From assembly GCF_038002605.1 (NCBI RefSeq), contig NZ_JBBOCT010000001.1, positions 2,294,001-2,358,000 on the forward strand: DNA of 64,000 nucleotides, in the 5' to 3' direction. Origin of the DNA: Bacillus sp. FSL K6-3431 (GTDB lineage Bacteria; Bacillota; Bacilli; Bacillales; Bacillaceae_C). The notes under the pieces were generated by a model. The model was not told the origin of the DNA and did not search any database. It saw nothing but the letters and a program-made list of their open reading frames with translations. Within the stretch, counting starts at the first letter, position 1. Every line of letters starts with the position of its first letter. The position numbers and the translations under genes are program-made. This document shows positions 18,493-27,481 of this stretch, piece by piece.

Positions 18493-19329
18493 TTAACCTT
18501 TTATTCCACTAAAAGTAATACCATTAATAAATGTTTTTTGCATAAAAAAGAACATAATTATAATTGGCAAGGTCATCATCGTTGCCACTGACATCATTAA
18601 GCCCCACTCTGTACCCATCTGTGTTTGGAATTGCTGAAGACCTAAAGATAAAGTGTATTGAAATTCATCTGTTAAATATAGTAATGGGCCAATAAAATCT
18701 GTCCAGCTATTCATAAATTGGAATAATGCAACGGCTAAAACGGCTGGTTTTGCTAATGGTAACATAATCTGCCAATAAATCCTAAACTCTCCTGCTCCAT
18801 CTATTTTAGCAGCATCCCTTAGTGTATTCGGCAGTCCCATGAAGAATTGACGCAATAAAAAGATGAAAAATGGTACACCGAAAAATGCAGGAACGATCAA
18901 TGGTAAAGGTGTTCCTACCCAGCCAATTTTATTAAATAATAAAAACAACGGAATCATCGTTACTTGCGCTGGGATCATCATGACCGCAATCGTAATAATA
19001 AATAACACGTTACGTCCTTTCCATTCCAGTTTCGCGAAGCTATATGCGACCAAAGGACACGAAATAGCTACCCCTATTGTACTTAAAACAGTAATGACCA
19101 CTGTGTTTTTTAGAAATGTAAAAAATGGTATGTATTCCATTGCATCTAAGTAATTCATCCATCGAAATGGACTAGGAAGCCATTCAGGCGGATAAGAAAA
19201 GATCTGTGTAATTGGCTTTAATGAAGTAGATACCATCCAAATAAACGGAATTAAAAAGAACATCGAAGCAATAATGAGACATATATGAGCTACTGTAAAC
19301 TTAAATCTTTTTTTTACTATAGGTTGCAT
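18493..19329 (-). CDS. Carbohydrate ABC transporter permease, MalG-type
   Basis: A 278-residue CUT1 permease of the MalG/AraQ type. Helix 1 is HICLIIASMFFLIPFIWMVS, followed by TSLKP; the EAA loop is RDAAKIDGAGEFRIYWQIMLP near residues 165-185, and the C-terminus FINGITFSGIKG is typical. It lies 15 nt after the MalF-type gene with overlapping operon logic. With the permease at 19345 and the lipoprotein at 20336 it forms one importer whose ATPase is not encoded here. The substrate is unknown, but the two downstream oxidoreductases suggest a monosaccharide, cyclitol or sugar acid derivative. Confidence 0.92.
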   Translation of the reverse strand: MQPIVKKRFKFTVAHICLIIASMFFLIPFIWMVSTSLKPITQIFSYPPEWLPSPFRWMNYLDAMEYIPFFTFLKNTVVITVLSTIGVAISCPLVAYSFAKLEWKGRNVLFIITIAVMMIPAQVTMIPLFLLFNKIGWVGTPLPLIVPAFFGVPFFIFLLRQFFMGLPNTLRDAAKIDGAGEFRIYWQIMLPLAKPAVLAVALFQFMNSWTDFIGPLLYLTDEFQYTLSLGLQQFQTQMGTEWGLMMSVATMMTLPIIIMFFFMQKTFINGITFSGIKG

Positions 19330-19344
19330 TTATAACACTCCTTT

Positions 19345-20280
19345 CTACTCTCCTTGATAATGAACCCAACGTTTAGAGGTCATAAATATGACAGCTGTTA
19401 ATGCCATAATAATAATAAACAAAATCCAAGCCATCGCTGATGCGTAACCCATCTTAAAAAATTTAAATCCATTATCATACAAATACATAACATAAAATGT
19501 TAGTGAGTTTGCCGGAGTACCCTGCCCTGAAGTCATTGTGTATGGCAGTGTGAACTGCTGAAACGCCCCAATTGCGCCCATGACTAAATTAAAGAATATA
19601 ACAGGAGTCAGCAATGGTATTGTGATATTAATTGTCTTTTGAAACCAGTTGGCACCATCCACATCTGCAGCTTCATAGTATTCATCTGAGATATCAGCAA
19701 GCCCAGCAAGATAAATGATAACAGCCTGCCCTATTCCCCATAATGACATCAATATAAGTGATGGTTTAGACCAAGCCACACTACCAAGCCAGTTCGGTCC
19801 TTGTATGCCGATTAATTCTAGCATCCCATTGACAAGACCAAACCCTGGGTTTAGTAGCCACATCCAAAGAACAGCTAGAGCAACATGCGGCACAAGGGTT
19901 GGTAGAAAAAATATCGTCCGATATACTGCCATGCCTTTGATCTTCATATTTAACATCATAGCTAGAGCAACACCAAAGATAATACTTAAAGGGACGAAAT
20001 ATACGGCAAAATAAATAGTATTATAGATAGACTTCCAAAATAAATCATCTTTAAAAAGATCCTTATAGTTTTGGAGTCCAACATATTTACCAGGTTGTAA
20101 AATACTATAGTCAGTAAAACTAAAGTAAATGGAAGATACTAACGGTACAGCATAGAACATAACCAAACCAATGATCCACGGAGAGGCAAACAGCCAACCG
20201 GTTCTATTTGATGCAGAAAATGTTTTTTTCTTGTTGATGGGTAAGCCTACGACACTAGTAGATTTGTCTGTCTTCGCCAA
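19345..20280 (-). CDS. Carbohydrate ABC transporter permease, MalF/UgpA-type
   Basis: A 311-residue CUT1 permease. After a cytoplasmic tail, helix 1 is WLFASPWIIGLVMFYAVPLV, then SSIYFSFTDYSILQPGKYVG, a hallmark of the family. The EAA loop reads YEAADVDGANWFQKTINITIP near residues 200-220. It starts 55 nt after the binding-protein stop, a gap filled by a strong GC-rich hairpin that probably reduces its expression relative to the lipoprotein. It pairs with the MalG-type permease downstream. Confidence 0.92.
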   Translation of the reverse strand: MAKTDKSTSVVGLPINKKKTFSASNRTGWLFASPWIIGLVMFYAVPLVSSIYFSFTDYSILQPGKYVGLQNYKDLFKDDLFWKSIYNTIYFAVYFVPLSIIFGVALAMMLNMKIKGMAVYRTIFFLPTLVPHVALAVLWMWLLNPGFGLVNGMLELIGIQGPNWLGSVAWSKPSLILMSLWGIGQAVIIYLAGLADISDEYYEAADVDGANWFQKTINITIPLLTPVIFFNLVMGAIGAFQQFTLPYTMTSGQGTPANSLTFYVMYLYDNGFKFFKMGYASAMAWILFIIIMALTAVIFMTSKRWVHYQGE

Positions 20281-20302
20281 TTTCAGAAACCCCTTCCTTC
20301 TT

Positions 20303-20331
20303 AAATGGGAGGGGGGTACCCCTCCCCATTT
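20303..20331 (-). terminator. Intercistronic GC-rich hairpin after the binding-protein gene
   Basis: Near-perfect inverted repeat: AAATGGGAGGGG pairs with CCCCTCCCCATTT with one bulged base. It lies in the 55-nt gap between the binding-protein stop and the permease start. It is too tightly placed for a true operon end and most likely protects the upstream message or attenuates readthrough. Confidence 0.65.
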
Positions 20332-20335
20332 ATAA

Positions 20336-21637
20336 TTATTTCTTCAACGCTTTATTTACAGCGTCAGTGGCCTTATCTAAATTTTCTTGTGGCGTACCAT
20401 TACCTCTAGTAGCGTTTTCAACAGCAGTAACTAATTCATTCCATAACAGTTGACCTTCCGTAATAACTGGTCTAGAGTTTGAAACCGGTAATATTTCAAT
20501 AAACTCTTTTAGAATTGGATCATCTTTATGACCTAATTTCTCATTAACTGAATCTATAACGGAGAAATCACCAGATAGTTCTCCATAATAAACCTCTTGC
20601 CCTTCTTCACTACCATAATATTTCAAAAAGTCCCATGCTTCCTCAACATTTTTTGCACCTTTGGGTATAATAACAGCCCCACCACCAGACCATGATGTGA
20701 AATCAGTTCCAGTTGGTGTAGGAATTGGCGCAACACCATAATTTAAGTCCGGCTTGAATTTGTTTATCGCTGATACTGTCCAGTTCCCATCTACTTTCAT
20801 ACTAATTTGTCCTGCAATAAATGGATCCATTGCATCACTTCCTGCAGAACTTTCAAATCCAGAAATATCCTCAACATTGTATTTTTTACCAAAGTCAACC
20901 ATCCACTGTAGGGCATCTACAATCTTAGGATCATTCGCAGTCACTTCCCCAGTTTCCTTATTATAAAAGTCACCGCCGAATCCCCAGCCCCAACTATACA
21001 ACCACCCTTGACCATACCATGGAATAAAACCGATTCTCTTGAAACGCTTTCCTTCTTTTATCGTTAATTTCTCAGCTGCGTCTTCCAATTCCGCAATTGT
21101 TTTAGGCGGATTTTCCGGATCTAATCCAACTTCCTTAAAATGATCTTTATTATAGTAAAGCATGCGTGCATCAGTAGAAGTTGGGATTCCATATAATTTC
21201 CCATCATAATTCGCTTCTTCCCAAGCATAAGGATAATACAAATCCTCTGACACACCATCTGCAGCCGCCATTTCTGTTAAATCTGTCAATGAACCTTGAG
21301 CCGCCCATGATCCAACTTTGAATCTATCAAAAGTTGCTACATCAGGTGGATTGCCGCCTGCTACCGCAGTAAGTAGCTTTTGGTCTGCTCCTTCGCTAGC
21401 TTCCGTGTATACCATTTTCACCTTAATATCAGGATTCTTCTCTTCATAACTTTTCACTAACACTTTTAGTGCATTTAAACCAATTCCCGTACTACCATGC
21501 CACAATGTAATTTCCTTTTTACCCGAACTTGACCCACCGTTTGCTTTTTCCTTCGAGGAACACCCTACTAGAAATAAAGACATAGTAAGAATTAAGAGCA
21601 CAATCAACTGTCCCATCTTTTTTACTTTTCCATTCAT
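20336..21637 (-). CDS. Sugar-binding lipoprotein, family 1
   Basis: A 433-residue extracellular solute-binding protein. I start it at the ATG at 21635-21637 with GGGGGTG 6 nt upstream. The signal MNGKVKKMGQLIVLLILTM is followed by lipobox LVGC and a serine-rich linker. KKEITLWHGSTGIGLNALKVL opens the mature fold, and the protein ends in the usual helical tail. It captures an oligosaccharide or monosaccharide at the membrane surface. Upstream are a candidate cre site and a palindrome resembling the operator of the GntR-type regulator gene next door, so expression is probably induced by substrate and repressed by preferred sugars. Confidence 0.92.
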   Translation of the reverse strand: MNGKVKKMGQLIVLLILTMSLFLVGCSSKEKANGGSSSGKKEITLWHGSTGIGLNALKVLVKSYEEKNPDIKVKMVYTEASEGADQKLLTAVAGGNPPDVATFDRFKVGSWAAQGSLTDLTEMAAADGVSEDLYYPYAWEEANYDGKLYGIPTSTDARMLYYNKDHFKEVGLDPENPPKTIAELEDAAEKLTIKEGKRFKRIGFIPWYGQGWLYSWGWGFGGDFYNKETGEVTANDPKIVDALQWMVDFGKKYNVEDISGFESSAGSDAMDPFIAGQISMKVDGNWTVSAINKFKPDLNYGVAPIPTPTGTDFTSWSGGGAVIIPKGAKNVEEAWDFLKYYGSEEGQEVYYGELSGDFSVIDSVNEKLGHKDDPILKEFIEILPVSNSRPVITEGQLLWNELVTAVENATRGNGTPQENLDKATDAVNKALKK

Positions 21638-21696
21638 CTTTACACCCCCATTTTTTCTAGCACACTCACAAACTACTAAATTCAAAAACCCGATTC

Positions 21697-21712
21697 TTCA
21701 AACGCTTACATT
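21697..21712 (+). promoter_or_regulatory. Candidate CcpA cre site in the importer leader
   Basis: TTCAAACGCTTACATT matches the cre consensus WTGNNARCGNWWWCAW at 15 of 16 positions. It lies between the candidate regulator operator and the binding-protein start codon. Confidence 0.5.
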
Positions 21713-21736
21713 TTCATTTGTGTAACTTCCTAAGAT

Positions 21737-21760
21737 GTTGGTATATTCAGTATACACAAC
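21737..21760. promoter_or_regulatory. Candidate operator of the GntR/LacI-type regulator (importer)
   Basis: Reads GTTGGTATATTCAG then TATACACAAC, an imperfect palindrome with GTTG/CAAC outer arms and TATA inner arms. It closely matches the perfect palindrome upstream of the regulator gene at 22980-23008, so both probably bind the same protein. Confidence 0.6.
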
Positions 21761-21818
21761 ATAATATATTATCATATATCAACATGTCAACTATAATTAA
21801 AAAAAATGAAGAATATAA

Positions 21819-22967
21819 TTAATTCTTCATTTCTAATTTAATAGATGCGGTAGACAATCCTTCAACTAAATCAAAATCCATAAATTCTGTTAGAATGTCC
21901 CTCTCACCCAATATTTGTGCCATTAGAATCTGTACAGCCTTTTCACCTAATTTATCTTCTTTTTGATGAACATGGGTGAATCGAGGCTTCGCAAAAACCG
22001 AAGGTGGAGAATCAAAACAAATAATAGAGTAATCTTCTGGCACTCTTTTGTTCATAGAATGAATTACATGAGCTAGAATTTCTCCAAAAGAATATCTACA
22101 TACAAAAAAGGCCGTTATATCAGGATTGTCCATGATAAATTTTTTTATTTTTGCAAGCTCCTTATTAAGTTCCTCGCTTTTTGTTGGTTTATATGCGACT
22201 TCGCTGGCATTATTCGTAAAAAGGTAATCGGGATTAAGCGGTAGTTTCCGTTTTGTATGTGCAAGTTGATAACCTTTCATTCTATCTTCTAATACAGTTG
22301 TGCCGTCGTAAGGAAGCGTAATGTAGGCAATATGTTGGTGTCCAAGCGAAATTAAATAATCCGTTGCTTCTCTGGCTGCTTGCATATTATTTGTTGAGAC
22401 TGAACTTGCAGGAATTCCACGTAAATAGCGATCAACTAGAACAATTGGAAACTTTTGTAGCACAAGTTCAAGTATTTTCGGATTATAAAGTTCTCCATGA
22501 ATCGGAAGAACAATCATTCCATCCACTCCTACTTGCAAAAGTTCTGTAATGGCTTTTTCCTCATTTTCAATCATCTCATGTGTAAACTTAATGAGCAATT
22601 GCGCACCATAAATACCGACATTACTTTCAACTACCTTGATTAATTCCGTGCCATAACTATCAGATATGTCTGTAATAACCAATCCAATTTTCAGTATTTT
22701 TATTTCTGCATTCCCAAGATCGGAATTAGAGGTAGTTATAGTCGTTTCATTAGAATATATAACAAATGACCCTTTCCCTTGGACCCTTTCGATAATTTTA
22801 TTTTGCGCTAAAAGATCTAATGCTTTTTTAGAAGTAATTCTACTTACATCAAATTGTTTAGCTAAATCTTTTTCCGAGGGAATCTTTTGACCTTTTTTTA
22901 GCTCTCCTCGAATGATTTGATTTAATACATTCTTATAAATTTGTTTATACAATGGCACATTCATCAT
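21819..22967 (-). CDS. GntR-HTH/LacI-sensor transcriptional regulator (AraR-type)
   Basis: A 382-residue repressor with an N-terminal GntR winged helix (residues about 5-70: PLYKQIYKNVLNQIIRGEL, KIPSEKDLAKQFDVSRIT) fused to a LacI-type periplasmic-binding sensor domain (about 85-375; GLVITDISDSYGTELIK, IVLVDRYLRG, DYSIICFDSPP). This fusion is the AraR architecture. It would bind a sugar effector in the cytoplasm and release its operator. The gene lies immediately upstream of the importer genes on the same strand, and matching palindromes precede both, indicating autoregulation and importer control. The effector is unknown; L-arabinose is plausible given the GH127 neighbours but not proven. 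Confidence 0.9.
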   Translation of the reverse strand: MMNVPLYKQIYKNVLNQIIRGELKKGQKIPSEKDLAKQFDVSRITSKKALDLLAQNKIIERVQGKGSFVIYSNETTITTSNSDLGNAEIKILKIGLVITDISDSYGTELIKVVESNVGIYGAQLLIKFTHEMIENEEKAITELLQVGVDGMIVLPIHGELYNPKILELVLQKFPIVLVDRYLRGIPASSVSTNNMQAAREATDYLISLGHQHIAYITLPYDGTTVLEDRMKGYQLAHTKRKLPLNPDYLFTNNASEVAYKPTKSEELNKELAKIKKFIMDNPDITAFFVCRYSFGEILAHVIHSMNKRVPEDYSIICFDSPPSVFAKPRFTHVHQKEDKLGEKAVQILMAQILGERDILTEFMDFDLVEGLSTASIKLEMKN

Positions 22968-22979
22968 AACATCACCTTA

Positions 22980-23008
22980 TTAGTTGTTATGTTCACTATA
23001 ACAACTAA
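22980..23008. promoter_or_regulatory. Candidate operator of the GntR/LacI-type regulator (own gene)
   Basis: Perfect 11-bp inverted repeat TTAGTTGTTAT / ATAACAACTAA separated by 7 nt, starting 13 nt upstream of the regulator's start codon. The inner part GTTGTTATGTTCACTATA with ACAAC aligns with the site at 21737-21760. Confidence 0.7.
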
Positions 23009-23147
23009 TTCGTTTAATGAAAAGTTTTATTCCCTTTCCATAGGGCACTTTTTACTATATAAAATCTATTGTTCATCTCTCTAATCTTTCAATCAGATTA
23101 TTAGTTTTGTTACAATAAAAATAGATAGAACTCGATATAGTATGCTG

Positions 23148-25049
23148 TTAAATTTCTGGAATCCACACACGCATTTGCCCTGGATCACGATTGTCCCATG
23201 AATAATATGGGATTGCAGTTAAATTATATCGCGCGACTTCCGCATTTTTGGATCTATAAAGACTTCCTTCCCAGCCATTATCTTCAATAATAGATGCATT
23301 TCCTTCAATCTTTATTACTCCCCCCAGTAACGCTTGATCGAAAGAACAGTTCAATTCTCCACCTTTTCGAAGCCCAATTGTATGAAGTAAATTAATATTA
23401 TCAATAGACTCCAGACAATATAATATTGGTCCTCTTTGAATAGCAACATGATTTATATTTTGTCGTACTTTTGGATTTGAATAATAACGTTCTACAGGCA
23501 TTGGCAGTGTGAGCTTAATGGTGTCAGTGTTAGACCATTCCCTATCGATTGTTATATATCCTTTAACGATCCTATCTTCAATATCGACCTTTTCCTCATT
23601 AACTTCTAACTGAGCTCCATGACACCATTCCGGAATTCTAAGTTTTAAGCCAAATTTCTGCGTTTTATATGTATCTATTGTAAATGTGATTTCACCATTC
23701 CATGGATAGTTTGTCTTTTGGTGTAAAGTAATTTCTTGATTATTTACTTTGAATTTTCCACTTCCCTGAATATATAAATGTGTTACTATCTCATTATCAT
23801 TTTGCGAATATATATATTCCCCCAAAGAGGCAAATAACCTAGCAATGTTAGGAGGGCAACAAGAACAGCCAAACCAATCTTTACGATGAACATTTCCGAG
23901 ACTGCTTAGCGGATTTTCATAGAAAAATTTTTTACCATCTAGTGATATACCACTTATAACCCCATTATAAAGTGCTCGTTCTAATGCGTCTGCATATTTC
24001 CCATCACACTCCAGCTGTAAAAGGCGATGGTTCCAAAAAACTACTGCTACAGATGCACATGTTTCTGCATATGCCGTTTCATTCGGCAAGTCATAATCAA
24101 ATGTAAATCCTTCATTATTCCTTGTAGACCCAATTCCACCTGTAATATACATATTCTTATTGTGAAGATTATCCCATAAACGTTCACATGCTGCGATTAA
24201 AGATACATCATTATACTCTCCTGCTAAATCTGTCATTGCAGCATACATATACAGTGCTCGTACAGCATGACCTACTACTTCACTTTGCTCCCTAACTGGT
24301 AGATGGGATTGATTATATGCGTTCATATCATGGAGAGAATTCATAAATGGATCAAAATAACCCGGCACTTCCTTTTTTTCAAGTTCAAAGTAATGAGGTT
24401 GCCTTCCTCTTTCGTCTATGAAATATATACTTAGACGTAAATATTTCTCTTCATTCGTTACTTTGTATAGTTTTACTAAAGCCAGTTCAATTTCCTGATG
24501 TCCTGGATAACCTTTTAACTTATTTTCCTCGGGGCCAAAAACTGTATCTATATAATCGGCGTAGCGACAAACTACATCAAATAAAGTTCGCTTTTTCGTT
24601 GCTTTAAAGTGAGCTACTCCTGCCTCGATAAGATGTCCAGCACAGTATAATTCGTGCGCATCTCGTAAATCCTTCCATCTTTTTTCTGGCTCCACAACAG
24701 TAAAATAAATATTTAAATATCCATCAGATTGCTGTGCAGATACTATCGTTTCAATCACTTCGTCTAATAAAGAATCGAGCTTTTGATCTGGATTGGTTGC
24801 AAGACTATAACTCGCAGCTTCAATCCATTTTGCTACATCGGAGTCCCAAAATATATGAGGTTTTGGGTCCATTCCTGGCTTCCATTTAAGCCCAAATGCA
24901 TCAATGCGACCGGTATTTTTACATTGATCGTATTGATATGGTATTGTTTGTTCGCGATTAACTTTTAGTTTCGGTGCCCAAAATTCATCTTTTATTAATA
25001 CATCCGTAAATGAGATTGGTTTTAGTAAAGTACTAGATTTTGTTTCCAT
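23148..25049 (-). CDS. GH127 beta-L-arabinofuranosidase
   Basis: A 633-residue glycoside hydrolase of family 127, cysteine-dependent retaining beta-L-arabinofuranosidases. Key residues are visible: the acid/base region NETAYAETCASVA (E329 and C331 from this start) and the zinc/nucleophile cluster FGCSCCPPNIARL (C395, C397, C398). These match the Glu/Cys/Cys/Cys set of the bifidobacterial enzyme HypBA1. I start at the ATG at 25047-25049 with AAGGAG 9 nt upstream; an in-frame start 18 nt earlier is possible. There is no signal peptide. It should release L-arabinose from imported beta-linked arabino-oligosaccharides. The permease gene just upstream is broken. Confidence 0.9.
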   Translation of the reverse strand: METKSSTLLKPISFTDVLIKDEFWAPKLKVNREQTIPYQYDQCKNTGRIDAFGLKWKPGMDPKPHIFWDSDVAKWIEAASYSLATNPDQKLDSLLDEVIETIVSAQQSDGYLNIYFTVVEPEKRWKDLRDAHELYCAGHLIEAGVAHFKATKKRTLFDVVCRYADYIDTVFGPEENKLKGYPGHQEIELALVKLYKVTNEEKYLRLSIYFIDERGRQPHYFELEKKEVPGYFDPFMNSLHDMNAYNQSHLPVREQSEVVGHAVRALYMYAAMTDLAGEYNDVSLIAACERLWDNLHNKNMYITGGIGSTRNNEGFTFDYDLPNETAYAETCASVAVVFWNHRLLQLECDGKYADALERALYNGVISGISLDGKKFFYENPLSSLGNVHRKDWFGCSCCPPNIARLFASLGEYIYSQNDNEIVTHLYIQGSGKFKVNNQEITLHQKTNYPWNGEITFTIDTYKTQKFGLKLRIPEWCHGAQLEVNEEKVDIEDRIVKGYITIDREWSNTDTIKLTLPMPVERYYSNPKVRQNINHVAIQRGPILYCLESIDNINLLHTIGLRKGGELNCSFDQALLGGVIKIEGNASIIEDNGWEGSLYRSKNAEVARYNLTAIPYYSWDNRDPGQMRVWIPEI

Positions 25050-25076
25050 TTTATTCGTCTCCTTCAATTCTCTTTT

Positions 25077-25510
25077 TTAACCTTTTGTTCCTGTTAACGC
25101 AATACCCTTTATAAAGTAGCGCTGCATAAAGTTCAACTAACAATCAGTGGGGGTTTTCTATCATCCCCCACTGATTGTTAAGGAACTCAGGCTAAGGTCG
25201 CCGCGTCCTGCTGCAACGCCTGAGTGACCAACATCCTGTTGGCCGGAACCAATCGGGCCTTTACGGGCAGTTATCCCCCACTTACTTTTCATTGCTTAAA
25301 CTTGAATCCTTGAAGTGGGGGTTTTACTGCTCGTTAATCTGCTAAAAAGAAAAATAAAAGAATAATAGGTGTTACTACTGTAGCAGAAGCCGCCATTAAG
25401 TATCTCCTCCAAGAAAATCTTTCCATATGCCTGTAAACGTAAAGAGCCCAACTACAATTAACTTCGGCTTCGAGAACGGAATAATTACCTTGACCTGAGA
25501 AGAACGAACA
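25077..25510 (-). pseudogene. Broken MalG-type ABC permease gene
   Basis: Three permease fragments survive in order. QVKVIIPFSKPKLIVVGLFT and FTGIWKDFLG (about 25400-25500) is the end of the EAA-loop region. MAASATVVTPIILLFFF (about 25344-25395) is in another frame after an internal deletion. MQRYFIKGIALTGTKG with its stop (25077-25127) is the normal C-terminus. The 5' two thirds are gone, and the element at 25132-25342 splits the last two fragments inside the codon run FFF-MQRYF. The remnant shows that the GH127 genes once had their own importer. No reading frame here should be treated as a live gene. Confidence 0.88.
25132..25342 (+). mobile_element. IS200/IS605-like non-autonomous element, copy 2
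   Basis: 211 nt, no reading frame. Left hairpin CAGTGGGGG / CCCCCACTG is perfect; then comes CTCAGGC...GCCTGAG with an inner stem; CCAACA/TGTTGG; and right hairpin CCCCCACTT / AAGTGGGGG, then TTTTACTGC and TTAATCTGC. It is inserted after ATAAAG (25126-25131) in a permease gene, and the flanking codons rejoin exactly if it is removed, with no target-site duplication. That is the behaviour of IS200/IS605-type single-strand transposition. The autonomous parent is not in the window. Confidence 0.6.
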
Positions 25511-25520
25511 AACGAATGCA

Positions 25521-27398
25521 CTATCTCAAAACTGGAAACTCGCCAATCCGCAGCCGTGCGCAGCCATAAGGCACGAGTTCGATTGTTTCTAATAATGCAT
25601 CGGGATATGGTTGTGGATTCAACGGAGGTTCTGAGGCAGAGTTTTTCTCCATAATCCAATTCGATAATAGTTTTCCCTTTGTTATCAATTTAATTGGAGC
25701 ATCTTCAGTCTTATAGGGCTGCTTTGTCATTTCGTGGGTCTCTACTTTAAATCCAGTATCGTTAACCAAAGCATAGCGCCATGCTGTTGTAGGATATATT
25801 TCCCAGTCGTGGAAACGTTCACGTTCTTGAACGCGCACCCATTGTTCTCCTATTGGCATTACATATACAAGTGGTCCACGATTTACACTCATTGCGAAGT
25901 TATTACGTTCTTCCATTTTAATTTCCATAGGCAGGACTATTTCTATTTGATCATTAGGATGCCATTCACGTTCAAGACGTGCAAATCCATTTACTGCTTG
26001 AATATGTTGGATTTCTCCATTTACACTCACTTCGATATTGTCACACCAATTTGGCACTCGTAATAAAATTGGGAATATTGCTTTTTCGGATACATTTATA
26101 TGAATAGATACTTGCTCACGAAATGGATAGTTACTAGTTACCAAAACATCAACTTGGATGTTGTTCGCAATCGTTGTTTGAATGTGGCATGGTGCATACG
26201 AAATAGCAGCTAGCCCCCCGTCATGGGTCGCCATCCATAGACTTGCTGCAAACTTCGGCCATCCTTGGTGCATATTGGCCGTACAGCATCCGAAATTTGG
26301 TTCTAATCCAAACATGTTGGAATCAGGGGCGTTTGACCATGGGCGTTTCGCCGCATTACAGATGATTTGGTTCACCTGTTGGTCATACTGATGGGAATCC
26401 CATTCAGGAGATATCGTTGCAGGGAGTGCATTAAATGCAACTTTTTCAAGGATATCTCCAAACTTTCCATCGCCTAGAATCCTGACCAAGTTTTCCATAC
26501 TAAACATGTATTCTACAACGGCACATAATTCAACACCTTGACTAGGATGTGTCCCAGACAACCATTCATCACCAGAAAACATTCCGTGTGCTTGACCATG
26601 ATATGTCATCAAACTTTCAATCCCTTTATAGACCGCTTCTTTCTCCCATTCCTGACCAGTCTGCCGATAAAAAACAGCCGGTGTCTTCATTCCCATCGCC
26701 ACGTTTACAACATGAATACGATGATCCCATTGTGTTTGTTTACGCCAATATGGAAATCTTGTAAAAATAGTACTCCAATCAATTGTTTGTTCTCGAACAA
26801 TTTCGGCCAACTCAAGGAATTTCGACTCTTTTGTCCGTTCGTATAGCCAATGAATGGACAATAGCAAATCCGCTCCTCGTGCTTCGGCCCATTCTTTTAA
26901 AGGATAGTGAGTTAAAGCATTTGTGAGATAATCAAAATACTTTGTCATAAAGGGAATCACACGCTCGTCTTTTGTAACTTCTTCGTATTGGGTCAACACT
27001 TTAAGCATGATCATTTCTTGCCACCAGTCCTGATTATCATGCACAACTTCATTCAGCTGCTTCAAATTACTTGGACCAAATGATCCATCCTCACGTTGAC
27101 TGGTTAGCGTCCATTCAATCCAAGGCTGTACTTTTTCAATTAGGTTTTTATCCTCTAATAGATATGCTAACGGAAGAAGTCCATCTAAATAATATGGACC
27201 GCGTTCCCAACTTTCTCCATCTCCCCCTAGCCATCCATTGTTTGTACCAACGTCTTGCCATTGTTCATCTAAATGCCCACTGAACCCCCTTGCCTGGATT
27301 TCCAATTGATCCCGCAGCCACCCCTCTGGTTTAATACTTCCAAGGGGTAATGAGTGAAATGCACTTTCTTTTAATATTCGATTCACAGTTTTAGTCAT
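25521..27398 (-). CDS. GH127/DUF1680-type glycoside hydrolase
   Basis: A 625-residue enzyme of the beta-L-arabinofuranosidase (DUF1680) superfamily, only distantly similar to the GH127 at 23148. The catalytic set is recognisable: GVELCAVVEYMFS (E290, C292) and NFGCCTANMHQGWPKF (C371, C372). The N-terminus LPLGSIKPEGWLRDQLEIQA is typical of this branch. There is no signal peptide. It precedes the permease pseudogene and the GH127 on the minus strand and is divergent from an AraC regulator. It may cleave a beta-L-arabinofuranoside or another furanoside; family membership alone does not fix the substrate. Confidence 0.86.
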   Translation of the reverse strand: MTKTVNRILKESAFHSLPLGSIKPEGWLRDQLEIQARGFSGHLDEQWQDVGTNNGWLGGDGESWERGPYYLDGLLPLAYLLEDKNLIEKVQPWIEWTLTSQREDGSFGPSNLKQLNEVVHDNQDWWQEMIMLKVLTQYEEVTKDERVIPFMTKYFDYLTNALTHYPLKEWAEARGADLLLSIHWLYERTKESKFLELAEIVREQTIDWSTIFTRFPYWRKQTQWDHRIHVVNVAMGMKTPAVFYRQTGQEWEKEAVYKGIESLMTYHGQAHGMFSGDEWLSGTHPSQGVELCAVVEYMFSMENLVRILGDGKFGDILEKVAFNALPATISPEWDSHQYDQQVNQIICNAAKRPWSNAPDSNMFGLEPNFGCCTANMHQGWPKFAASLWMATHDGGLAAISYAPCHIQTTIANNIQVDVLVTSNYPFREQVSIHINVSEKAIFPILLRVPNWCDNIEVSVNGEIQHIQAVNGFARLEREWHPNDQIEIVLPMEIKMEERNNFAMSVNRGPLVYVMPIGEQWVRVQERERFHDWEIYPTTAWRYALVNDTGFKVETHEMTKQPYKTEDAPIKLITKGKLLSNWIMEKNSASEPPLNPQPYPDALLETIELVPYGCARLRIGEFPVLR

Positions 27399-27481
27399 AC
27401 AGTCCTCCTACTTGATTAATCAGTAAAATTGCAATAATCTTAAATTAATTATAGTGATATATTTAAGGGACAGTAATGCAG

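Noticed and set aside
25396-25659. 87-codon frame as a separate gene
   Set aside because: Its first part is antiparallel-frame sequence of the GH127-type gene and its last part is the permease remnant; it is part of the pseudogene.
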